Assembly (NCBI GenBank): GCA_034437895.1
Contig: DAOTTO010000100.1
Span: 1-8,519 of the forward strand
Length of the DNA stretch: 8,519 nt
Reading direction: 5' to 3'
Source of the DNA: JANRLJ01 sp034437895
Lineage (GTDB): Bacteria > Chloroflexota > Anaerolineae > Aggregatilineales > Phototrophicaceae
The first letter of the stretch is position 1. Each line of letters opens with the position of its first letter. This document shows, piece by piece, positions 1 to 5,938 of this stretch. A program made the position numbers and the translations under genes. The notes under the pieces are model-generated. The model ran no database searches, was not told where the DNA came from, and saw only the letters and a list, made by a program, of their open reading frames with translations.

Positions 1-5
1 CTTGG

Positions 6-266
6 ATGATTCAGCAATCTGAGTATCGCAGTAATTACCAAGTACATCTCGCATTTACGCCGCGAGAGGGAGAAACTGCCCAAATTGAGAGATCACACCC
101 TTTGGAAGACACCGTAACATTAGAACAAGTACAAGAATTCTTAGCAAATTTACTAGAAGCAATTGTCATTCATCATCATGACGGACATATTGTGAACTTC
201 GTAGTTGGCAATTTCCAATTAGCAATTTCCGTTAAACCAACCGATTCATCAGGTGACAAACCATGA
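6..266 (+). CDS. Small protein of unknown function, first visible gene of the two-component operon
   Basis: An 86-residue reading frame that I do not recognise. The first ATG is only five bases from the window edge and the frame stays open to that edge, so the true start may lie further upstream and the gene may be partial. The protein is soluble-looking, with no signal peptide or membrane segment. It has an acidic helix-like middle (about residues 36-54), a His-rich stretch (HHHDGH, about residues 56-61) and a beta-like C-terminal part (about 62-77). Its TGA overlaps the ATG of the response regulator by four bases (ATGA), which points to translational coupling and a shared operon. Its base use is clearly more AT-rich than the neighbouring genes. 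The overlap and intact frame support a real gene; any role in signalling is inferred only from position. Confidence 0.6.
   Translation: MIQQSEYRSNYQVHLAFTPREGETAQIERSHPLEDTVTLEQVQEFLANLLEAIVIHHHDGHIVNFVVGNFQLAISVKPTDSSGDKP
251..256 (+). promoter_or_regulatory. Ribosome binding site of the response regulator
   Basis: AGGTGA lies six bases before the ATG at 263 and inside the end of the upstream small gene. It fixes the start of the response regulator and fits translational coupling through the ATGA overlap. Confidence 0.6.
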
Positions 267-952
267 CCGAAACGATTTTGATCGTCGATGACGAACAGCG
301 CATTATCGACCTCGCGCAGATGTATTTGGAGCAGGAAGGCTATTTAGTCACCAGCGCGACGGATGGCACGGTGGCTTATAAGCAAATCCTGAGCGAAAAG
401 CCCGGTTTGATTGTGCTGGATTTGATGCTGCCGGGGATGGATGGGCTGGAAATTTGCCGCCGGGTACGTGCAGAATCGGATGTGCCGATTATCATGCTCA
501 CCGCCCGCAGCGACGATATTGATAAAATCGTTGGGCTGGAACTCGGCGCGGATGATTATCTGACCAAGCCGTTTAATCCGCGTGAGTTGGTGGCGCGGGT
601 GAAGGCAATTCTACGGCGCGGCGGCAGCGTTGATCGCAGGGCAACGGCGGCAGATACGGCAACCCTCACGATTAAAAATCTCAGCATCGACCCTGACCGC
701 CGCACCATCAAAATTGATGGTCGCGTTGTTGATTTGCGGATGAAGGAATTTGATCTGCTGCTGACGCTTGCGAAAGATCAAGGCTTGGTCTTCAGCCGCG
801 AAAAACTGCTGGAAATTGTGTGGGGGTATGATTTCGCCGGAGAGACGCGCACCGTCGATGTGCATATCGCGCATCTACGCCATAAATTGGAAGGGATGCG
901 CCCGACGATTGAAACCGTGTGGGGCGTGGGCTATAAGCTGGATAGTGAGTAG
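263..952 (+). CDS. OmpR/PhoB-family response regulator
   Basis: A full-length 229-residue transcription regulator. The N-terminal receiver domain (about residues 3-118) carries the acidic pair D9/D10, the phospho-acceptor D53 in VLDLMLPGMDG, T80 in the MLTAR motif and K102 in LTKPF, so all catalytic and switch positions are present. The C-terminal winged-helix DNA-binding domain (about 130-228) shows the typical pattern, including the EFDLLLTL helix, the VDVHIAHLRHKLE recognition helix and the VWGVGYKL wing. It is expected to be phosphorylated by the histidine kinase encoded 92 bases downstream and then to bind direct-repeat promoter sites as a dimer. The start at 263 has a good Shine-Dalgarno and overlaps the upstream small gene. 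The family assignment is very secure. The regulon cannot be told from the sequence, so no gene symbol is given. Confidence 0.97.
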   Translation: MTETILIVDDEQRIIDLAQMYLEQEGYLVTSATDGTVAYKQILSEKPGLIVLDLMLPGMDGLEICRRVRAESDVPIIMLTARSDDIDKIVGLELGADDYLTKPFNPRELVARVKAILRRGGSVDRRATAADTATLTIKNLSIDPDRRTIKIDGRVVDLRMKEFDLLLTLAKDQGLVFSREKLLEIVWGYDFAGETRTVDVHIAHLRHKLEGMRPTIETVWGVGYKLDSE

Positions 953-1044
953 CTTTTACCTTTCAGCCTGTTCATTCAGGGAGATTTCCCTCCCCTTAAC
1001 CATTCTACTAAAAACTAACCACTAAGAACTATCGACAAAACACT

Positions 1045-2514
1045 ATGTCTCTCCGTACCCGCCTTCTGGCTTCTTATCTCCTGCTCCTGACGATTACGCT
1101 CGGTGTAATCGCCATCGCGCTGTTCATTATTTTGGGCGCACAGCCGCAGCCGCGTGTGCCGACTTATGCGCGGCTTTCGACGCTGGCACAAGGCTTGAAC
1201 CTGCGCGAGCTGATTAACTTGCCGCGTCCAGCCGATACGCTGCAAGAATATGCCCAAACCCGCGATGTGCGCGTGATGGCGATCAACATCAACGGCGATC
1301 AGCATATTATCGCTTATGACAGCGCGGGGGAATATCAAGCAGGCGACCTACTACTGGATTTGCATGTTGATGCCTCTTATGCCAACAGTCGGCTTGAACA
1401 AACGCTGAACTTGATGCCGCGTATCCGCCCTGTCGAACAGCTTTATGGCGATTTTGCCAATAAGGATGGCGCGGAATGGCTTTTTAGCGCATTGGTGGCG
1501 AGTGACCGGCGTCAACAGGCGGCGATGCTGCTGTTAGCCGAACCGCTTCCGGTGCAGCCGTTCCAGCAAAGGTTGATCGATTTCGGCACAACACTGGGCT
1601 TACCGATGATTCAGTCGGCGTTAGCCGGGGGCATTATCGCGGTGATATTAGCAGCCGTCATCAGCCGGACGATTGCCCGCCCGCTGCAAGCGCTGGCGCA
1701 AGCGGCAGCGAATGTCGCGGAAGGACATTTGGAGCAGTCCGTCCCGGTCACGGGGCCAACCGAAGTCCGCTCAGTCGCGGAAGCCTTTAACCGGATGAGC
1801 GAGGAAGTGCGCTCCACACAGCAGGCACAGCGCGATTTCTTGGCGAATGTATCGCATGATCTTAAAACACCGTTGACCTCGATTCAGGGGTATTCCCAGG
1901 CGATTATGGATGGCACCGCCAAAGACCCGGCACACGCCGCCGACATCATCCATGACGAGGCCGGACGGCTGAATCGTATGGTGATCGAACTCACTGACCT
2001 CGCTCGGATTCAGGCCGGGCGGCTTTCGATGAAAACGGCGGCGATTGATATGGGGCAAATTGCGGCGACGGTGGCACGTAAATTGGAAGTCGTGGCGAAG
2101 AATAAAAATATCGCGCTGGAAGTGGATACACCGCGTATGCCCGAAATCGCGGGTGATGGGGATCGGTTGGTACAAGTGCTGAACAATTTGATTGATAATG
2201 CCATCAAATATACGCCTAATGGCGGACGTGTTTTTGTTAAAACGCAGGTGAATCGTAATGGCGTGGAAGTCATCGTTGCCGACAGCGGCCCCGGCATCCC
2301 ACAGTCGGATTTGCCGCGTATTTTCGAGCGTTTCTATCAGGTGGATAAAGCGCGGGGGCCGTCGCGGGGGACAGGGTTAGGGCTGGCGATCACCCGCGAG
2401 ATCGTCCAATCGCACGGCGGGCGCATCGACGTGCAGAGTGCCGCCGGAAAAGGGACGATGTTTACAGTGTGGTTTCCTTCGCCGCATGTCAGCACCGTTG
2501 TGCGCGGGCGATAG
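1045..2514 (+). CDS. Membrane-bound HAMP sensor histidine kinase
   Basis: A 489-residue orthodox sensor kinase. Transmembrane helix 1 is at about residues 7-31. An extracytoplasmic sensor region of about 150 residues follows, with no family I recognise. TM2 is at about 188-209 and a HAMP linker at about 208-262. The HisKA dimerisation helix carries the phospho-accepting H271 in the FLANVSHDLKTPL H-box. The HATPase domain has the N-box around N381/N385 (NNLIDNAIKYTPNGG), the G1 box at D413-G417 (DSGPG), the F-box near 427-431 (FERFY) and the G2 box at 442-447 (GTGLGL). All catalytic motifs are intact. It should autophosphorylate and transfer to D53 of the upstream regulator. No clear Shine-Dalgarno precedes the ATG, which is odd next to its well-equipped partner. 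The stop lies three bases from the convergent gene's stop. The ligand is unknown. Confidence 0.96.
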   Translation: MSLRTRLLASYLLLLTITLGVIAIALFIILGAQPQPRVPTYARLSTLAQGLNLRELINLPRPADTLQEYAQTRDVRVMAININGDQHIIAYDSAGEYQAGDLLLDLHVDASYANSRLEQTLNLMPRIRPVEQLYGDFANKDGAEWLFSALVASDRRQQAAMLLLAEPLPVQPFQQRLIDFGTTLGLPMIQSALAGGIIAVILAAVISRTIARPLQALAQAAANVAEGHLEQSVPVTGPTEVRSVAEAFNRMSEEVRSTQQAQRDFLANVSHDLKTPLTSIQGYSQAIMDGTAKDPAHAADIIHDEAGRLNRMVIELTDLARIQAGRLSMKTAAIDMGQIAATVARKLEVVAKNKNIALEVDTPRMPEIAGDGDRLVQVLNNLIDNAIKYTPNGGRVFVKTQVNRNGVEVIVADSGPGIPQSDLPRIFERFYQVDKARGPSRGTGLGLAITREIVQSHGGRIDVQSAAGKGTMFTVWFPSPHVSTVVRGR

Positions 2515-2517
2515 CGC

Positions 2518-3237
2518 TTAAACGGAGGCAGCCGTTTCGTTCACATGGCGGCGCAGTAGACAAGAAGCGATGATACTTGCGGTGAATACCGCCAATGATG
2601 AAATCACCAATGGCAGATCGACATGGAGTTTTCCTGAAATTACATCGCCGTGTAAGGATGCACCCAACGCGGTAAATCCATAAACCCCGGCGATGTTGCC
2701 CACAAACGTCCCGCCGATAAATACACGGAATGGCATATACAGATTGCCCGCCACAAAGCTGACAACATCATAGGGGACATGCACCAGCCGCATAGCGACC
2801 AATGCCTCAAACGCATTACGCCGCAAAAATCGGGCGATTCGCTGCGAAAGGCGGCGGATTTTGCCGTGTACTTCGCCTGCATCCAATTCGCCTGCGAATA
2901 ATCGCCCGCCATAGTACGGGATAATGGCTGAAGCAGTTTTAGCAAACAGCCCCACTATAAAGCCGACTTCTAAACCGAAGATGCGCCCACCGAGTGCGAC
3001 CAGGATAATCGCGGGAATTAGTGTAAAAGGGCGGAAAATAAAGATAACGAAAAAGAGAACCGGCCCATACCAGTGTGTCGCCATCACCACTTCCAATTTC
3101 GCGGCAAGCTGTACCAACGTAAGATGGTTATGTTGTAGAGTCAGGTGAATAGCGAGGATGGCACTTAGCCAAAAGAGGATTGCCACAATCCGGGGGAAAT
3201 GCCGACGTAAAAATTGAAATAAGACACTAAGATTCAA
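2518..3237 (-). CDS. TVP38/TMEM64 (VTT domain) family membrane protein
   Basis: A 239-residue integral membrane protein. Hydrophobic segments sit at about residues 15-33, 57-82, 86-107, 145-166, 172-192 and 208-228. The VTT/DedA-like signature regions are visible: a Pro-containing re-entrant stretch (FRPFTLIPAIILVALGG, about 68-84), an amphipathic basic linker (about 124-141, rich in Arg) and the second half RLVHVPYDVVSFVAGN (about 150-165). Family members are membrane proteins linked to lipid scrambling or transport and to envelope homeostasis; the substrate here is unknown. The start used is TTG at 3237, because an in-frame TAG lies eight codons upstream and no ATG or GTG intervenes; GTG at codon 18 is an alternative. 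The gene converges with the histidine kinase, leaving only three bases between the stops. A perfect dyad at 3261-3280 sits just upstream and may control it. Confidence 0.85.
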   Translation of the reverse strand: MNLSVLFQFLRRHFPRIVAILFWLSAILAIHLTLQHNHLTLVQLAAKLEVVMATHWYGPVLFFVIFIFRPFTLIPAIILVALGGRIFGLEVGFIVGLFAKTASAIIPYYGGRLFAGELDAGEVHGKIRRLSQRIARFLRRNAFEALVAMRLVHVPYDVVSFVAGNLYMPFRVFIGGTFVGNIAGVYGFTALGASLHGDVISGKLHVDLPLVISSLAVFTASIIASCLLRRHVNETAASV

Positions 3238-3260
3238 ATTAAGCGTAACTCTCTATCCGT

Positions 3261-3280
3261 GATATGATAATCATCATATC
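3261..3280. promoter_or_regulatory. Perfect 8-bp dyad, possible Fur-family operator upstream of the VTT gene
   Basis: The arms GATATGAT and ATCATATC are perfect inverted copies separated by AATC. The core TGATAATCAT matches part of the classic Fur/Zur-type box as I remember it. The site begins 23 bases upstream of the TTG start of the minus-strand membrane protein gene, a normal place for a repressor site overlapping a promoter. The dyad is seen directly; the regulator family is inferred. Confidence 0.4.
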
Positions 3281-3341
3281 CTATTGAGACCAGCGCCACC
3301 ATATAGATTGATTCACGCCCTTGCTTTGAGCATCCAGAACC

Positions 3342-4790
3342 CTAAAACACGTCGGTCTCGTCGCTGTACTTCCCGGCATAAGCCAGCGCATCATCCAGAT
3401 AAAGATGCAGCGTATAGGGGCCGGTGCGCTTTCCTAATCCCACAATCAAATCATCATCGCCGTTGAGCATTTCCCCGCTGATATGATGCTGCGCTCCATT
3501 GGGCGTTTCGATCTCGACGCGCACGGCAAACGGGCCACATTCCTCGCCTTTGCCATCACATGGGCTGAAGCGAAAACGCGCTTCTTCCGCTGTTAAGAGT
3601 GCCTCATCCACCGATAACCAGCGCCGATTAAACAGATTGTAATCCGTCCGTGCAGTCACTTTATCGTGCCATTTCTGCCACGCATCCGACGGCATCAGTG
3701 TTCGCAGCGTTTCATAATCCGCCGAGGAACGACACCAGATATGGCGTAAATGGTCGAGTCCGAGTGTGCCGGGGACGATCACCTGAGAACGACGCGCATT
3801 CATCACCTCGTCGCGTTCATCAGAGCGAAACCACGAATCATGATAAATCAGGTCAAACGATAAATCGCGGAAGGCCGTCGCGGATTTATAGGTTTTTTCC
3901 AGGCTGGTCACATCGCCTTCGCTAAAGCGTGTTTCCGGCATACAGATGACGGCTTCCATGTCGAACAACAGGTAAATCGGGACAGCCGTATGACCAGCGG
4001 TGCGCTGTTTAGCCGGACGCAGACCCTCGCTCATGAAAAGATCGGGCGTGCGCGGACGAAAATACAGCCGGACATTATGATCCCAGCGTCCAGTGCGACG
4101 GGCGGCTTTGGTGGTTTGTGCGGGGGGCAGCAGCAGTCCAGTCGTCAACACGGCGGCGATTTCATGCACATCACCGAAGTAAAACAAAAAGTAAGGCCAC
4201 CAATAACGTGCGCCGAGCCAGGGTTCTTCGCGTAAATCCGTCAGATAGCGCTTAAAGGCACGCGCATCTCGTTTTTGCGCGGAGGGTTTCACGGTGGTTG
4301 AAGTAGGCAAATGTACGGCGAGGGGCTGTGCTGCGCCTTGCTGTAACGTGCGTGTGAGCCGTTTGGGAATCTGCCCGGTGGCGATATAGCCCAACAAATC
4401 GCGGAACAACTCGCCGTAGCGCGTCGGATTGGAAAAATCCAGATAATTCATATTTTCCAGATACAACGGGCGGTCTGCGTCAGCCTGTACCAAAATCGGA
4501 ATCAAACGTTTGTTTTTGCGTAAGGCTCGCTGCTGCTCCGCCCGGCAAATTTCCGACACATAGGATCCCTGCGACATCAACGCCAGCACAATATCAGCCG
4601 ACTCTATCGCTGTTTCAATATCCCATGACCAACTCGCGCCTACTTTAATTTCAGAGAGATCAAGCCAAGTATCGTGGCCTGAATCGATCAGATCGTCGCG
4701 CAGTCGAATCGCAATATCGCGGGCATCCTCACGGGCGTAAGAGACAAAAATTTTAGGAGACGGTGTTTGATGTTGAATTTGCTCGGTCAT
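3342..4790 (-). CDS. TIR domain-DarT-like (DUF4433) fusion protein
   Basis: Residue numbers count from the ATG at 4790 (482 aa). A TTG nine bases upstream (4799) is an alternative start; the ATG is preferred, although its GGGA is closely spaced. Residues about 12-138 form a TIR domain: KIFVSYAREDA, TWLDLSEIKVG and the helix EICRAEQQRAL with candidate catalytic E85, the pattern of NAD-cleaving TIR enzymes. After a linker, residues about 195-375 resemble DarT, the DNA ADP-ribosyltransferase toxin: FYFGDVHEIAAVL near 203, VRLYFRPRTPDLF (R247), IYLLFD near 272, an IYHDSWF stretch near 315 and RRSQVIVP at about 333-340 followed by an IWCRS stretch. At the position usually occupied by the catalytic Glu there is Gln (Q336), and at the usual N-terminal His there is Tyr (Y204). 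A beta-rich tail (about 390-478) follows. It is paired with the upstream macrodomain gene. A toxin or defence role is inferred. Confidence 0.85.
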   Translation of the reverse strand: MTEQIQHQTPSPKIFVSYAREDARDIAIRLRDDLIDSGHDTWLDLSEIKVGASWSWDIETAIESADIVLALMSQGSYVSEICRAEQQRALRKNKRLIPILVQADADRPLYLENMNYLDFSNPTRYGELFRDLLGYIATGQIPKRLTRTLQQGAAQPLAVHLPTSTTVKPSAQKRDARAFKRYLTDLREEPWLGARYWWPYFLFYFGDVHEIAAVLTTGLLLPPAQTTKAARRTGRWDHNVRLYFRPRTPDLFMSEGLRPAKQRTAGHTAVPIYLLFDMEAVICMPETRFSEGDVTSLEKTYKSATAFRDLSFDLIYHDSWFRSDERDEVMNARRSQVIVPGTLGLDHLRHIWCRSSADYETLRTLMPSDAWQKWHDKVTARTDYNLFNRRWLSVDEALLTAEEARFRFSPCDGKGEECGPFAVRVEIETPNGAQHHISGEMLNGDDDLIVGLGKRTGPYTLHLYLDDALAYAGKYSDETDVF

Positions 4791-4827
4791 TTTTCCCAAT
4801 CAATAAAATAAGACCTGATATGATTTC

Positions 4828-4855
4828 GTAGGGGTGAGGCGCGCCTCGCCCTTAC
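4828..4855. repeat. GC-rich 28-nt palindrome between the macrodomain and TIR-DarT genes
   Basis: The sequence is self-complementary over its whole length around a GGCGCGCC centre. Each half is 14 bases, and the only deviations are two G-T wobble pairs. It is far more GC-rich than its AT-rich flanks. Neither strand has a clear T-run after the hairpin in the direction of transcription, so a simple intrinsic terminator is not supported. Palindromes of this kind occur as dispersed REP-like repeats in some bacterial genomes. In the mRNA it would form a strong hairpin that could stabilise or attenuate the downstream TIR-DarT message. Confidence 0.6.
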
Positions 4856-4898
4856 AAAAACAGTCTTAGTCCTACAATTTATAAATTTTTTGCATGGG

Positions 4899-5825
4899 TT
4901 ACGCTTCCTGCCATTCTATCCGATTCACCCGCGCCGCGCTTTGGCGTTCTACGGGCGGAATATAATGCAAGCCCGTAGCCAGCGTCCCATCGTCGCAATA
5001 AAGATGCACCGGACGCACATAATCAAGCTGCGTTAATAAACCCACGATCAGCGGCGCGGAAGCATCCAACCCGCCGGGCAGATTCATCGGCAAGGCGTAT
5101 CCGGCGCTGCGGATATACGCCCATGTTTCTCCCAAAAGACTTTCCGACACAAACAACGGCTGCGGATCGCCCGACGCTAAAAAGATCAGATTGTTGCCTT
5201 TGCGCTTCGGATCACGCCCGACGCTAAAAGTCGTCAGTCCATCAACGGTTTTGAGCTTATAGTCACGATTCAGCAGGCGGTTTAAATCCCGCGTCAGCTT
5301 GGCGAAGGACACGGGCTGCGGATTGCCTTCCAGCCACGCCCGGATAGCTCGGATATTGCGTTCTTTTTCTACAAAAACATCATTTTCATCAAAGAGATGA
5401 ATGAACACCTGAATAGGGAGTGGGGCAAGATAATGCTCCATTAACGGGCGAACTTCACGCTGCCAATAGAGGCCGCCACTGCCAACGCCAAGTCGCGGGA
5501 AGGAGACTGAGGTGATGCCGCGCTCGGCATACATTGCCGCGAAATTTTGCAATCCGGTTTCGATGTCGTCCAGCCGTGCATCCGCCCGCCAATGGCGCTT
5601 GGTCGGGAAGTTCAACACCCATTTATGCGGCGTTTTATGCAGCATCAACTGACCCATTGTGAAAGCACCGTGCTGGCATAACACCCGATACTGCTCGAAC
5701 ATGGCCGGATAACACAGCTTAAAATCGTAGGCAATTCCTTTGCCCATCACGCCGACGGTGTTGACTGCATTCACCAACACCCGTGCCGGACTTTGCAGCA
5801 CATCCCCAATCACGTAGGTAATCAT
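4899..5825 (-). CDS. DarG/TARG1-type macrodomain protein (putative ADP-ribosyl hydrolase antitoxin)
   Basis: A 308-residue soluble protein. The N-terminal macrodomain (about residues 1-155) is of the DarG/TARG1 class. It has the IGDVLQS opening, LVNAVNTVGVMGKGIAYDFK (about 17-36) lining the ADP-ribose pocket, NFPTKRHWR (about 72-80) with candidate catalytic K76, and the phosphate loop RLGVGSGGLYW (about 111-121). In this class the lysine removes ADP-ribose from nucleobases or acidic residues, and DarG uses it to reverse DarT modification of thymidine in DNA. Residues about 170-308 form a second domain that I do not recognise. It differs from the DarG C-terminus I remember but occupies the place of the part that blocks DarT. 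The gene lies directly upstream of the TIR-DarT gene with a 99-base gap, the usual DarG-next-to-DarT pairing. The start ATG has only a weak ribosome binding site. Confidence 0.87.
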   Translation of the reverse strand: MITYVIGDVLQSPARVLVNAVNTVGVMGKGIAYDFKLCYPAMFEQYRVLCQHGAFTMGQLMLHKTPHKWVLNFPTKRHWRADARLDDIETGLQNFAAMYAERGITSVSFPRLGVGSGGLYWQREVRPLMEHYLAPLPIQVFIHLFDENDVFVEKERNIRAIRAWLEGNPQPVSFAKLTRDLNRLLNRDYKLKTVDGLTTFSVGRDPKRKGNNLIFLASGDPQPLFVSESLLGETWAYIRSAGYALPMNLPGGLDASAPLIVGLLTQLDYVRPVHLYCDDGTLATGLHYIPPVERQSAARVNRIEWQEA

Positions 5826-5842
5826 TTATTGGAATCCAAATC

Positions 5843-5871
5843 GATCAGCATAGATGCTATTAGACCAGCAT
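5843..5871. promoter_or_regulatory. CAGCAT direct repeats with an inverted half-site, possible operator of the macrodomain/TIR-DarT pair
   Basis: GATCAGCAT (5843-5851) and GACCAGCAT (5863-5871) repeat with a 20-base period, about two helical turns. An inverted ATGCT at 5854-5858 makes AGCAT-AG-ATGCT a perfect dyad. The block starts 17 bases upstream of the macrodomain start codon, where autoregulation of a toxin-antitoxin operon would act. The repeats are seen directly; the function is inferred. Confidence 0.3.
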
Positions 5872-5938
5872 TTGACGCAAAAAATCAATAGCGGTTAATT
5901 CAATTTAGAACAAATTTTCAATCAACGCAAGTGAGGCA

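Noticed and set aside
611..874. Minus-strand open frame inside the response regulator
   Set aside because: It is antisense to a complete, motif-bearing gene and its product has no recognisable features.
1771..2175. Minus-strand open frame inside the histidine kinase
   Set aside because: It overlaps the H-box and ATPase region of an intact kinase; a shadow of GC-biased codon use.
3284..3466. Small plus-strand frame next to the Fur-like dyad
   Set aside because: It runs antisense into the end of the TIR-DarT gene, with low-complexity basic composition and no ribosome binding site.
4791..4799. TTG start giving three extra residues on the TIR-DarT protein
   Set aside because: The ATG at 4790 is a better start codon and the extra residues precede the TIR domain without adding to it. 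Kept only as an alternative.
4828..4855. Intrinsic terminator between the macrodomain and TIR-DarT genes
   Set aside because: The hairpin is strong, but no T-run follows it on the minus strand, and the two genes look like a functional pair.
3342..5825. Plain type II Thoeris system
   Set aside because: The macro protein has no membrane helices and is of the DarG/TARG1 hydrolase class, and the TIR protein carries a DarT-like domain not found in Thoeris.
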